From positions 1,552,501 through 1,616,500 of the forward strand of contig CM069880.1 in NCBI GenBank assembly GCA_036172665.1: a stretch of DNA of 64,000 bases, given 5' to 3'. Within the stretch, counting starts at the first letter, position 1, and each line of letters starts with the position of its first letter. This stretch comes from Prosopocoilus inquinatus (taxonomy: Eukaryota > Arthropoda > Insecta > Coleoptera > Lucanidae). Under the pieces are notes generated by a model. That model ran no database searches. It saw only the letters and a program-made list of their open reading frames with translations, and had not been told where the DNA came from. Shown here one piece after another: positions 47,818 through 61,200 of this stretch. A program made the translations under genes and the position numbers.

Positions 47818-50399
47818 TTTCTGCTGCGTCCGAGAACGTCGTATCTCGCATCAGGGTTACTGGAGTCCATCCAAACGTCAAATAACATGATAGATAAGTA
47901 AGGATCGATTAGATACAGCACAGGAACAACGCTAATGCGTGTTGTTTCGTTTAAAACTATTTCCAGCTTCCGCTGCGTCCGAAAATTTCGTATCTCACAT
48001 CAGGGTTACTGGAGTCCATCCAAACGTCAAATAACATGATAGATAAGTAAGGATCGATTAGATACATCACAGGAACAACGCTAATGCGTGTTGTTTCGTT
48101 TAAAACTATTTCTAGCTTCAGCTGCGTCCGAGAATTTCGTATCTCACATCAAAGTTACTGGAGTCCATCGAAACGCCAAATAACATGATAGATGAGTAAG
48201 GATTGATTAGATACATCACAGGAACAACGCTAATGCGTGTTTTTTCCTTTAAAACTATTTCTAGCTTCAGCTGCGTCCGAGAACTTCGTATCTCACATCA
48301 AAGTTACTGGAGTCCATCGAAACGCCAAATAACATGATAGATGAGTAAGGATCGATTAGATACATCACAGGAACAACGCTAATGCGTGTTGTTTCCTTTA
48401 AAACTATTTCTAGCTTCAGCTGCGTCCGAGAACTTCGTAACTCCTTCCTTTAAAACTATTTCTAGCTTCAGCTGCGTCCGAGAACTTCGTAACTCACATC
48501 AAAGTTACTGGAGTCCATCGAAACGCCAAATAACATGAGAGATGAGTAAGGATCGATTAGATACATCACAGGAACAGGTGTTGTTTCGTTTAAAACTATT
48601 TCCAGTTTCTGTTGCGTCCGAAAACGTCGTATCTCACATCAGAGTTACTGGAGTCCATCGAAACGTCAAATAACATGATAGATAAGTAAGGATCGATTAG
48701 ATACAGCACAGGAACAACGCTAATACGTGTTGTTCCGTTTAAAACTATTTCCAGCTCCTGCTGCGTCCAAGAACTTTGTGTCTCACATCAGACTTACTGG
48801 AGTCCATCCAAACGTCAAATAACATGTTAGATAAGTAAGGATCGTTTAGATACATCACAGGAACAACGCTAATACGTGTTGTTTCGTTCAAAACTATTTC
48901 CAGCTTCTGCTGTGTCCGAGAACTTTGTATCTCACATCAGAGTTACTGGAGTCCGTCCAAACGTCAAATAACATGATAGATGAGTAAGGATCGATTAGAT
49001 ACATCACATGAACAACGCTAATATGTGTTGTTTCGTTTAAAACTATTTCCAGCTGCTGCTGCGTCCGAAAATTATGTATATCACAGTAGAGTTACTGGAG
49101 TCCGTCCAAACGTCAAATAACATGATAGATGAGTAAGGATCGATTAGATACATCACAGGAACAACGCTAATACGTGTTGTTTCGTTCAAAACTATTTCCA
49201 GCTTCTGCTGCGTCCGAGAACTTTGTTTCTCACATCAGAGTTACTGGAGTCCGTCCAAACGTCAAATAACATGATAGATGAGTAAGGATCGATTAGATAC
49301 ATCACAGGAACAACGCTAATATGTGTTGTTTCGTTTAAAACTATTTCCAGCTGCTGCTGCGTCCGAAAATTTCGTATCTCACATTAGAGTTACTGGAGTC
49401 CATCGAAACGTCAAATAACATAGTAGCTAAGTAAGGATCGATTAGATACATCACAGGAACAACGCTAATACGTGTTGTTTCGTTCAAAACTATTTCCAGC
49501 TTCTGCTGCGTCCAAAAACTTTGTATCTCACATCAGAGTTACTGGAGTCCATCCAAATGTAAAATAACATGATAGATGAGTATGGATCGATTAGATACAT
49601 CACAGGAACATCGCTAATGCGTGTTGTTTCGTTTAAAATTATTTCCAGCTTCTGCTGCGTCCGAAAACGTCGTATCTCACATCAGAGTTACTGGAGTCCA
49701 TCGAAACGTCAAATAACATGATAGATAAGTAAGGATCGATTAGATACAGCACAGGAACAACGCTAATACGTGTTGTTTCGTTTAAAACTATTTCCAGCTC
49801 CTGCTGCGTCCAAAAACTTTGTATCTCACATCAGACTTACTGGAGTCCATCCAAACGTCAAATAACATGTTAGATAAGTAAGGATCGTTTAGATACATCA
49901 CAGGAACAACGCTAATACGTGTTGTTTCGTTCAAAACTATTTAAAGTTTCTGCTGCGTCCGAGAACTTTGTATCTCACATCAGAGTTACTGGAGTCCGTC
50001 CAAACGTCAAATAACATGATAGATGAGTAAGGATCGATTAGATACATCACAGGAACAACGCTAATATGTGTTGTTTCGTTTAAAACTATTTCCAGCTGCT
50101 GCGGCGTCCGAAAATTTCGTATCTCACATTAGAGTTACTGGAGTACATCGAAACGTCAAATAACATAGTAGCTAAGTAAGGATCGATTAGATACATCACA
50201 GGAACAACGCTAATACGTGTTGTTTCGTTCAAAACTATTTCCAGCTTCTGCTGCGTCCCAAAACTTTGTATCTCACATCAGAGTTACTGGAGTCCATTCA
50301 AACGGTAAATAACATGATAGATGAGTAAGGATCGATTAGATACATCACAGGAACATCGCTAATGCGTGTTGTTTTGTTTAAAACTATTTCCAGCTTCTG
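47818..50399 (+). repeat. Mixed block, precursor of the 53.8-55.1 kb segment
   Basis: It begins with gttactggag monomers of the gggttac type carrying gcttccgctgcg (near 47,965). It then holds cassette 12 and a run from about 49,080 to 50,385 that recurs at 53,775-55,080 (offset 4,695 bp). Shared marks of that run are tttgtttctc, aaatgtaaaataac or aacgtaaaataac with gagtatggatcg (49581 and 54276), aaaattatttcc, ctgcggcgtcc, gagtacatcg, and attcaaacggtaaat against attcaaacgtaaaat. Two atttaaag changes occur in the window, and one of them is at about 49,940. Confidence 0.75.
48393..48583 (+). repeat. Cassette 12: 52-bp duplication plus 9-bp deletion
   Basis: Halves at 48393-48443 and 48445-48495, with a 9-bp deletion after 48576. 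It is the only cassette that combines gagtccatcg with gccaaataacatgagag, so it is intermediate between the gccaagtaac and gagtatatcg groups and may be closest to the ancestral form. Confidence 0.95.
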
Positions 50400-51415
50400 C
50401 TGCGTCCGAAAACGTCGTATCTCACATCAGAGTTACTGGAGTCCATCGAAACGTCAAATAGCATGATAGATAAGTAAGGATCGATTAGATACAGCACAGG
50501 AACAACGCTAATACGTGTTTTTTCGTTTAAAACTATTTCCAGCTCCTGCTGCGTCCAAAAACTTTGTATCTCACATCAGACTTACTGGAGTCCATCCAAA
50601 CTTCAAATAACATGTTATATAAGTAAGGATCGTTTAGATACATCACAGGAACAACGCTAATACGTGTTGTTTCGTTCAAAACTATTTCCAGCTCCTGCTG
50701 CGTCCAAAAACTTCGTATCTCACATCAGAATTACTAGAGTCCATCGAAACGTCAAATAACATGATAGATGAGTAAGGATCGATTAGATACATCACAGGAA
50801 CAACGCTAATGCGTGTTGTTCCGTTTAAAACTATTTCCAGCTTCTGCTGCGTCCGATAATTTCGTAAATCACATCAGAGTTACTGGAGTCCATCGAAACT
50901 TCAAATAACATAGTAGATAAGTAAGGATCGATTAGATACATCACAGGAACAACGCTGATACGTGTTGTTTCGTTCAAAACTATTTCCAGGTTCTGCTGCG
51001 TCCGAGAACTTTGTTTCTCACATCAGAGTTACTGGAGTCCATCCAATCGTAAAATAACATGATAGATGAGTAAGGATCGATTACATACATCACAGGAACA
51101 ACGCTAATACGTGTTGTTTCGTTTAAAACTATTTCCAGTTTCTGCTGCGTCCGAAAACGTCGTATCTCGCATCAGGGTTACTGGAGTCCATCCAAACGTC
51201 AAATAACATGATAGATAAGTAAGGATCGATTAGATACAGCACAGGAACAACGCTAATGCGTGTTGTTTCGTTTAAAACTATTTCCAGCTTCCGCTGCGTC
51301 CGAAAATTTCGTATCTCACATCAGGGTTACTGGAGTCCATCCAAACGTCAAATAACATGATAGATAAGTAAGGATCGATTAGATACATCACAGGAACAAC
51401 GCTAATGCGTGTTGT

Positions 51416-51606
51416 TTCGTTTAAAACTATTTCTAGCTTCAGCTACGTCCGAGAACTTCGTAACTCCTTCCTTTAAAACTATTTCTAGCTTCAGCTGCGT
51501 CCGAGAACTTCGTAACTCACATCAAAGTTACTGGAGTATATCGAAACGCCAAATAACATGAGAGGTGAGTAAGGATCGATTAGATACATCACAGGAACAG
51601 GTGTTG
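51416..51606 (+). repeat. Cassette 13: 52-bp duplication plus 9-bp deletion
   Basis: Halves at 51416-51466 and 51468-51518, with a 9-bp deletion after 51599. The first half begins ttcgttt and has cagctacgtcc; the monomer that follows has gagaggtgag. It is in the gagtatatcg group. Confidence 0.95.
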
Positions 51607-52641
51607 TTTCGTTTAAAACTATTTCCAGCTTCTGCTGCGTCCGAAAACGTCGTATCTCACATCAGAGTTACTGGAGTCCATCGAAACGTCAAATAACATG
51701 TAAGGATCGATTAGATACAGCACGGGAACAACGCTAATACGTGTTGTTTCGTTTAAAACTATTTCCAGCTCCTGCTGCGTCCAAAAACTTTGTATCTCAC
51801 ATCAGATTTACTGGAGTCCATCCAAACCTCAAATAACATGTTATATAAGTAAGGATCGTTTAGATACATCACAGGAACAACGCTAATACGTGTTGTTTCG
51901 TTCAAAACTATTTCCAGCTCCTGCTGCGTCCAAAAACTTCGTATCTCAGATCAGAATTACTAGAGTCCATCGAAACGTCAAATAACATGATAGATGGGTA
52001 AGGATCGATTAGATACATCACAGGAACAACGCTAATGCGTGTTGTTTCGTTTAAAACTATTTCCAGCTTCTGCTGCGTCCGAAAATTTCGTAAATCACAT
52101 CAAAGTTACTGGAGTCCATCGAAACTTCAAATAATATAGTAGATAAGTAAGGATCGATTAGATACATCACAGGAACAACGCTGATACGTGTTCTTTCGTT
52201 CAAAACTATTTCCAGGTTCTGCTGCGTCCGAGAACTTTGTTTCTCACATCAGAGTTACTGGAGTCCATCCAATCGTAAAATAACATGATAGATGAGTAAG
52301 GATCGATTACATACATCACAGGAACAACGCTAATACGTGTTGTTTCGTTTAAAACTATTTCCAGTTTCTGCTGCGTCCGAAAACGTCGTATCTCGCATCA
52401 GGGTTACTGGAGTCCATCCAAACGTCAAATAACATGATAGATAAGTAAGGATCGATTAGATACAGCACAGGAACAACGCTAATGCGTGCTGTTTCGTTTA
52501 AAACTATTTCCAGCTTCCGCTGCGTCCGAAAATTTCGTATCTCACATCAGGGTTACTGGAGTCCATCCAAACGTCAAATAACATGATAGATAAGTAAGGA
52601 TCGATTAGATACATCACAGGAACAACGCTAATGCGTGTTGT

Positions 52642-52832
52642 TTCGTTTAAAACTATTTCTAGCTTCAGCTGCGTTCGAGAACTTCGTAACTCCTTCCTTT
52701 AAAACTATTTCTAGCTTCAGCTGCGTCCGAGAACTTCGTAACTCACATCAAAGTTACTGGAGTATATCGAAACGCCAAATAACATGAGAGATGAGTAAGG
52801 ATCGATTAGATACATCACAGGAACAGGTGTTG
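52642..52832 (+). repeat. Cassette 14: 52-bp duplication plus 9-bp deletion
   Basis: Halves at 52642-52692 and 52694-52744, with a 9-bp deletion after 52825. The first half has ctgcgttcgag and begins ttcgttt. It is in the gagtatatcg group. Confidence 0.95.
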
Positions 52833-53040
52833 TTTCGTTTAAAACTATTTCCAGCTTCTGCTGCGTCCGAAAACGTCGTATCTCACATCAGAGTTACTGG
52901 AGTCCATCGAAACGTCAAATAACATGATAGATAAGTAAGGATCGATTAGATACAGCACGGGAACAACGCTAATACGTGTTGTTTCGTTTAAAACTATTTC
53001 CAGCTCCTGCTGCGTCCAAAGACTTTGTATCTCACATCAG

Positions 53041-53771
53041 ACTTACTGGAGTCCATCCAAACGTCAAATAACATGTTAGATAAGTAAGGATCGTTTAGAT
53101 ACATCACAGGAACAACGCTAATACGTGTTGTTTCGTTCAAAACTATTTCCAGCTTCTGCTGTGTCCAAGAATTTTGTATCCCACATCAGAGTTACTGGAG
53201 TCCGTCCAAACGTCAAATAACATGATAGATGAGTAAGGATCGATTAGATACATCACAGGAACAACGCTAATATGTGTTGTTTCGTTTAAAACTATTTCCA
53301 GCTGCTGCTGCGTCCGAAAATTTCGTATCTCACATTAGAGTTACTGGAGTCCATCGAAACGTCAAATAACATAGTAGCTAAGTAAGGATCGATTAGATAC
53401 ATCACAGGAACAACGCTAATACGTGTTGTTTCGTTCAAAACTATTTCCAGCTTCTGCTGCGTCCGTAGACTTTGTATCTCACATCAGAGTTACTGGAGTC
53501 CATCGTAACGCCAAATAACATGATAGATGAGTAAGGATCGATTAGATACATCACAGGAACAACGCAAATGCGTGTTGTTTCGTTTAAAACTATTTCCAGC
53601 TTCTGCTGCGTCCGAGAACTTCGTATCTCACATCAGAGTTACTGGAGTCCATCCAAACGTCAAATAACATGTTAGATAAGTAAGGATCGTTTAGATACAT
53701 CACATGAACAACGCTAATACGTGTTGTTTCGTTCAAAACTATTTCCAGCTTCTGCTGCGTCCGAGAACTTT
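53041..53771 (+). repeat. Segment matching 46.5-47.2 kb
   Basis: Five monomers matching those after cassette 11 at an offset of 6,527 bp, equal to the distance between cassettes 11 and 14. Shared marks are gtccaagaattttg with atcccacatc at about 53,161, gtagactttg near 53,465, tcgtaacgccaaataac near 53,503 and cacatgaacaac near 53,703. Private marks are acgcaaatgcg near 53,562 and atctcatatcag near 53,774, which opens the next duplication. Confidence 0.75.
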
Positions 53772-56700
53772 TTATCTCATATCAGAGTTACTGGAGTCCG
53801 TCCAAACGTCAAATAACATGATAGATGAGTAAGGATCGATTAGATACATCACAGGAACAACGCTAATACGTGTTGTTTCGTTCAAAACTATTTCCAGCTT
53901 CTGCTGCGTCCGAGAACTTTGTTTCTCACATCGAGTTACTGGAGTCCGTCCAAACGTCAAATAACATGATAGATGAGTAAGGATCGATTAGATACATCAC
54001 AAGAACAACGCTAATATGTGTTGTTTCGTTTAAAACTATTTCCAGCTGCTGCTGCGTCCGAAAATTTCGTATCTCACATTAGAGTTACTGGAGTCCATTG
54101 AAACGTCAAATAACATAGTAGCTAAGTAAGGATCGATTAGATACATCACAGGAACAACGCTAATACGTGTTGTTTCGTTCAAAACTATTTCCAGCTTCTG
54201 CTGCGTCCAAAAACTTTGTATCTCACATCAGAGTTACTGGAGTCCATCCAAACGTAAAATAACATGATAGATGAGTATGGATCGATTAGATACATCACAG
54301 GAACATCGCTAATGCGTGTTGTTTCCTTTAAAATTATTTCCAGCTTCTGCTGCGTCCGAAAACGTGGTATCTCACATCAGAGTTACTGGAGTCCATCGAA
54401 ACGTCAAATAACATGATAGATAAGTAAGGATCGATTAGATACAGCACAGGAACAACGCTAATACGTGTTGTTTCGTTTAAAACTATTTCCAGCTCCTGCT
54501 GCGTCCAAAAACTTTGTATCTCACATCAGACTTACTGGAGTCCATCCAAACGTCAAATAACATGTTAGATAAGTAAGGATCGTTTAGATACATCACAGGA
54601 ACAACGCTAATACGTGTTGTTTCCTTCAAAACTATTTCCAGTTTCTGCTGCGTCCGAGAACATTGTATCTCACATCAGAGTTACTGGAGTCCGTCCAAAC
54701 GTCAAATAACATGATAGATGAGTAAGGATCGATTAGATACATCACACGAACAACGCTAATATGTGTTGTTTCGTTTAAAACTATTTCCAGCTACTGCGGC
54801 GTCCGAAAATTTCGTATCTCACATTACAGTTACTGGAGTACATCGAAACGTCAAATAACATAGTAGCTAAGTAAGGATCGATTAGATACATCACAGGAAC
54901 AACGCTAATACGTGTTGTTTCGTTCAAAACTATTTCCAGCTTCTGCTGCGTCCCAAAACTTTGTATCTCACATCAGAGTTACTGGAGTCCATTCAAACGT
55001 AAAATAACATGATAGATGAGTAAGGATCGATTAGATACATCACAGGAACATAGCTAATGCGTGTTGTTTCGTTTAAAACTATTTCCAGCTCCTGCTGCGT
55101 CCAAAAACTTTGTATCTCACATCAGACTTACTGGAGCCCATCCAAACTTCAAATAACATGTTATATAAGTAAGGATCGTTTAGATACATCACAGGAACAA
55201 CGCTAATACGTGTTGTTTCGTTCAAAACTATTTCCAGCTCCTGCTGCGTCCAAAAACTTCGTATCTCACATCAGAATTACTAGAGTCCATCGAAACTTCA
55301 AATAACATGATAGATGAGTAAGGATCGATTAGATACATCACAGGAACAACGCTAATGCGTGTTGTTTCGTTTAATACTATTTCCAGCTTCTGCTGCGTCC
55401 GAAAATTTCGTAAATCACATCAGAGTTACTGGAGTCCATCGAAACTTCAAATAACATAGTAGATAAGTAAGGATCGATTAGATACATCACAGGAACAACG
55501 CTGATACGTGTTGTTTCGTTCAAAACTATTTCCAGGTTCTGCTGCGTCCGAGAACTTTGTTTCTCACATCAGAGTTACTGGAGTCCATCCAATCGTAAAA
55601 TAACATGATAGATGAGTAAGGATCGATTACATACATCACAGGAACAACGCTAATACGTGTTGTTTCGTTTAAAACTATTTCCAGCTTCTGCTGCGTCCGA
55701 AAACGTCGTATCTCACATCAGAGTTACTGGAGTCCATCGAAACGTCAAATAACATGATAGATAAGTAAGGATCGATTAGATACAGCACGGGAACAACGCT
55801 AATACGTGTTGTTTCGTTTAAAACTATTTCCAGCTCCTGCTGCGTCCAAAAACTTTGTATCTCACATCAGACTTACTGGAGTCCATCCAAACTTCAAATA
55901 ACATGTTATATAAGTAAGGATCGTTTAGACACATCACAGGAACAACGCTAATACGTGTTGTTTCGTTCAAAACTATTTCCAGCTCCTGCTGCGTCCAAAA
56001 ACTTCGTATCTCACATCAGAATTACTAGAGTCCATCGAAACGTCAAATAACATGATAGATGAGTAAGGATCGATTAGATACATCACAGGAACAACGCTAA
56101 TGCGTGTTGTTTCGTTTAAAACTATTTCCAGCTTCTGCTGCGTCCGAAAATTTCGTAAATCACATCAGAGTTACTGGAGTCCATCGAAACTTCAAATAAC
56201 ATAGTAGATAAGTAAGGATCGATTAGATACATCACAGGAACAACGCTGATACGTGTTGTTTCGTTCAAAACTATTTCCAGGTTCTGCTGCGTCCGAGAAC
56301 TTTGTTTCTCACATCAGAGTTACTGGAGTCCATCCAATCGTAAAATAACATGATAGATGAGTAAGGATCGATTACATACATCACAGGAACAACGCTAATA
56401 CGTGTTGTTTCGTTTAAAACTATTTCCAGTTTCTGCTGCGTCCGAAAACGTCGTATCTCGCATCAGGGTTACTGGAGTCCATCCAAACGTCAAATAACAA
56501 GATAGATAAGTAAGGATCGATTAGATACAGCACAGGAACAACGCTAATGCGTGTTGTTTCGTTTAAAACTATTTCCAGCTTCCGCTGCGTCCGAAAATTT
56601 CGTATCTCACATCAGGGTTACTGGAGTCCATCCAAACGTCAAATAACATGATAGATAAGTAAGGATCGATTAGATACATCACAGGAACAACGCTAATGCG

Positions 56701-58283
56701 TGTTGTTTCGTTTAAAACTATTTCTAGCTTCAGCTGCGTCCGAGAACTTCGTAACTCCTTCCTTTAAAACTATTTCTAGCTTCAGCTGCGTCCGAGAACT
56801 TCGTAACTCACATCAAAGTTACTGGAGTATATCGAAACGCCAAATAACATGAGAGATGAGTAAGGATCGGTTAGATACATCACAGGAACAGGTGTTGTTT
56901 CGTTTAAAACTATTTCCAGCTTCTGCTGCGTCCGAAAACGTCGTATCTCACATCAGAGTTACTGGAGTCCATCGAAACGTCAAATAACATGATAGATAAG
57001 TAAGGATCGATTAGATACAGCACGGGAACAACGCTAATACGTGTTGTTTCGTTTAAAACTATTTCCAGCTCCTGCTGCGTTCAAAAACTTTTTATCTCAC
57101 ATCAGATTTACTGGAGTCCATCCAAACTTCAAATAACATGTTATATAAGTAAGGATCGTTTAGATACATCACAGGAACAACGCTAATACGTGTTGTTTCG
57201 TTCAAAACTATTTCCAGCTCCTGCTGCGTCCAAAAACTTCGTATCTCACATCAGAATTACTAGAGTCCATCGAAACGTCAAATAACATGATAGATGAGTA
57301 AGGATCGATTAGATACATCACAGGAACAACGCTAATGCGTGTTGTTTCGTTTAAAACTATTTCCAGCTTCTGCTGCGTCCGAAAATTTCGTAAATCACAT
57401 CAGAGTTACTGGAGTCCATCGAAACTTCAAATAACATAGTAGATAAGTAAGGATCGATTAGATACATCACAGGAACAACGCTGATACGTGTTGTTTCGTT
57501 CAAAACTATTTCCAGGTTCTGCTGCGTCCGAGAACATTGTTTCTCACATCAGAGTTACTGGAGTCCATCCAATCGTAAAATAACATGATAGATTAGTAAG
57601 GATCGATTAAATACAGCAGAGGAACAACGCTAATACGTGCTGTTTCTTTTAAAACTATTTCCAGCTCCTGCTGCGTCCAAGAACTTTGTATCTCACATCA
57701 GACTTACTGGAGTCCATCCAAACGTCAAATAACATGTTATATAAGTAAGGATCGTTTAGATATATCACAGGAACAACGCTAACACGTGTTGTTTCGTTCA
57801 AAACTATTTCCAGCTCCTGCTGCGTCCAAAAACTTCGTATCTCACATCAGAATTACTAGAGTCCATCGAAACGTCAAATAACATGATAGATGAGTAAGGA
57901 TCGATTAGATACATCAGAGGAACAACGCTAGTGCGTGTTGTTTCGTTTAAAACTATTTCCAGCTTCTGCTGCGTCCGAAAATTTCGTATTTCACATCAGA
58001 GTTACTGGAGTCCATCGAAACTTCAAATAACATAGTAGATAAGTAAGGATCGATTAGATACAGCACAGGAACAACGCTAATACGTGTTGTTTCGTTTAAA
58101 ACTATTTCCAGCTCCTGCTGCGTCCAAAAACTTTGTATCTCACATCAGACTTACTGGAGTCCATCCAAACGTCAAATAACATGTTAGATAAGTAAGGATC
58201 GTTTAGATACATCACAGGAACAACGCTAATACGTGTTGTTTCGTTCAAAACTATTTCCAGCTTCTGCTGCGTCCGAGAACATT
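53772..58283 (+). repeat. 4,512-bp tandem duplication, copy 1 (30 monomers)
   Basis: Begins at the monomer with atctcatatcag and then cacatcgagttac (1 bp lost near 53935), both repeated at 58284 and 58444. The length equals 30 x 149 + 43 - 1. It includes ctgcggcgtcc with ttacagttac, ggagcccatcc near 55,135, taatactatttcc, aacaagatag near 56,498, cassette 15 and the attaaatacagcagagg monomer near 57,607. All of these recur in copy 2. Confidence 0.9.
56707..56897 (+). repeat. Cassette 15: 52-bp duplication plus 9-bp deletion
   Basis: Halves at 56707-56757 and 56759-56809, with a 9-bp deletion after 56890. The deleted monomer reads gatcggttag, a private change not shared by its copy, cassette 16. 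It is in the gagtatatcg group. Confidence 0.95.
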
Positions 58284-61200
58284 TTATCTCATATCAGAGT
58301 TACTGGAGTCCGTCCAAACGTCAAATAACATGATAGATGAGTAAGGATCGATTAGATACATCACAGGAACAACGCTAATACGTGTTGTTTCGTTCAAAAC
58401 TATTTCCAGCTTCTGCTGCGTCCGAGAACTTTGTTTCTCACATCGAGTTACTGGAGTCCGTCCAAACGTCAAATAACATGATAGATGAGTAAGGATCGAT
58501 TAGATACATCACAAGAACAACGCTAATATGTGTTGTTTCGTTTAAAACTATTTCCAGCTGCTGCTGCGTCCGAAAATTTCGTATCTCACATTAGAGTTAC
58601 TGGAGTCCATTGAAACGTCAAATAACATAGTAGCTAAGTAAGGATCGATTAGATACATCACAGGAACAACGCTAATACGTGTTGTTTCGTTCAAAACTAT
58701 TTCCAGCTTCTGCTGCGTCCAAAAACTTTGTATCTCACATCAGAGTTACTGGAGTCCATCCAAACGTAAAATAACATGATAGATGAGTATGGATCGATTA
58801 GATACATCACAGGAACATCGCTAATGCGTGTTGTTTCCTTTAAAATTATTTCCAGCTTCTGCTGCGTCCGAAAACGTGGTATCTCACATCAGAGTTACTG
58901 GAGTCCATCGAAACGTCAAATAACATGATAGATAAGTAAGGATCGATTAGATACAGCACAGGAACAACGCTAATACGTGTTGTTTCGTTTAAAACTATTT
59001 CCAGCTCCTGCTGCGTCCGAGAATATTGTATCTCACATCAGAGTTACTGGAGTCCGTCCAAACGTCAAATAACATGATAGATGAGTAAGGATCGATTAGA
59101 TACATCACACGAACAACGCTAATATGTGTTGTTTCGTTTAAAACTATTTCCAGCTACTGCGGCGTCCGAAAATTTCGTATCTCACATTACAGTTACTGGA
59201 GTACATCGAAACGTCAAATAACATAGTAGCTAAGTAAGGATCGATTAGATACATCACAGGAACAACGCTAATACGTGTTGTTTCGTTCAAAACTATTTCC
59301 AGCTTCTGCTGCGTCCCAAAACTTTGTATCTCACATCAGAGTTACTGGAGTCCATTCAAACGTAAAATAACATGATAGATGAGTAAGGATCGATTAGATA
59401 CATCACAGGAACATAGCTAATGCGTGTTGTTTCGTTTAAAACTATTTCCAGCTCCTGCTGCGTCCAAAAACTTTGTATCTCACATCAGACTTACTGGAGC
59501 CCATCCAAACTTCAAATAACATGTTATATAAGTAAGGATCGTTTAGATACATCACAGGAACAACGCTAATACGTGTTGTTTCGTTCAAAACTATTTCCAG
59601 TTCCTGCTGCGTCCAAAAACTTCGTATCTCACATCAGAATTACTAGAGTCCATCGAAACTTCAAATAACATGATAGATGAGTAAGGATCGATTAGATACA
59701 TCACAGGAACAACGCTAATGCGTGTTGTTTCGTTTAATACTATTTCCAGCTTCTGCTGCGTCCGAAAATTTCGTAAATCACATCAGAGTTACTGGAGTCC
59801 ATCGAAACTTCAAATAACATAGTAGATAAGTAAGGATCGATTAGATACATCACAGGAACAACGCTGATACGTGTTGTTTCGTTCAAAACTATTTCCAGGT
59901 TCTGCTGCGTCCGAGAACTTTGTTTCTCACATCAGAGTTACTGGAGTCCATCCAATCGTAAAATAACATGATAGATGAGTAAGGATCGATTACATACATC
60001 ACAGGAAAAACGCTAATACGTGTTGTTTCGTTTAAAACTATTTCCAGCTTCTGCTGCGTCCGAAAACGTCGTATCTCACATCAGAGTTACTGGAGTCCAT
60101 CGAAACGTCAAATAACATGATAGATAAGTAAGGATCGATTAGATACAGCACGGGAACAACGCTAATACGTGTTGTTTCGTTTAAAACTATTTCCAGCTCC
60201 TGCTGCGTCCAAAAACTTTGTATCTCACATCAGACTTACTGGAGTCCATCCAAACTTCAAATAACATGTTATATAAGTAAGGATCGTTTAGACACATCAC
60301 AGGAACAACGCTAATACGTGTTGTTTCGTTCAAAACTATTTCCAGCTCCTGCTGCGTCCAAAAACTTCGTATCTCACATCAGAATTACTAGAGTCCATCG
60401 AAACGTCAAATAACATGATAGATGAGTAAGGATCGATTAGATACATCACAGGAACAACGCTAATGCGTGTTGTTTCGTTTAAAACTATTTCCAGCTTCTG
60501 CTGCGTCCGAAAATTTCGTAAATCACATCAGAGTTACTGGAGTCCATCGAAACTTCAAATAACATAGTAGATAAGTAAGGATCGATTAGATACATCACAG
60601 GAACAACGCTGATACGTGTTGTTTCGTTCAAAACTATTTCCAGGTTCTGCTGCGTCCGAGAACTTTGTTTCTCACATCAGAGTTACTGGAGTCCATCCAA
60701 TCGTAAAATAACATGATAGATGAGTAAGGATCGATTACATACATCACAGGAACAACGCTAATACGTGTTGTTTCGTTTAAAACTATTTCCAGTTTCTGCT
60801 GCGTCCGAAAACGTCTTATCTCGCATCAGGGTTACTGGAGTCCATCCAAACGTCAAATAACAAGATAGATAAGTAAGGATCGATTAGATACAGCACAGGA
60901 ACAACGCTAATGCGTGTTGTTTCGTTTAAAACTATTTCCAGCTTCCGCTGCGTCCGAAAATTTCGTATCTCACATCAGGGTTACTGGAGTCCATCCAAAC
61001 GTCAAATAACATGATAGATAAGTAAGGATCGATTAGATACATCACAGGAACAACGCTAATGCGTGTTGTTTCGTTTAAAACTATTTCTAGCTTCAGCTGC
61101 GTCCGAGAACTTCGTAACTCCTTCCTTTAAAACTATTTCTAGCTTCAGCTGCGTCCGAGAACTTCGTAACTCACATCAAAGTTACTGGAGTATATCGAAA

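Larger units (their letters stand above)
50400..53040 (+). repeat. 8-monomer HOR with cassette, two copies (1,226-1,235 bp)
   Basis: The series atgttatataag, gaattactag, a cgtaaatcac monomer, cttcaaataacatagtagat with acgctgatacg, aggttctgctg with tttgtttctc, ccaatcgtaaaataac with attacatacatc, ctcgcatcagggttac, gcttccgctgcg and then the cassette occurs twice (cassettes 13 and 14). The spacing is 1,226 bp; eight monomers plus 43 would be 1,235. The missing 9 bp is a deletion at about 51,700 (aacatgtaaggatcg). The same series recurs in the 55-58 kb and 59-62 kb blocks. Confidence 0.85.

Noticed and set aside
53772..58472. Two identical 62-codon minus-strand frames (53772-53960 and 58284-58472)
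   Set aside because: They are caused by the 1-bp loss in cacatcgagttac and copied by the 4,512-bp duplication. No gene-like features.
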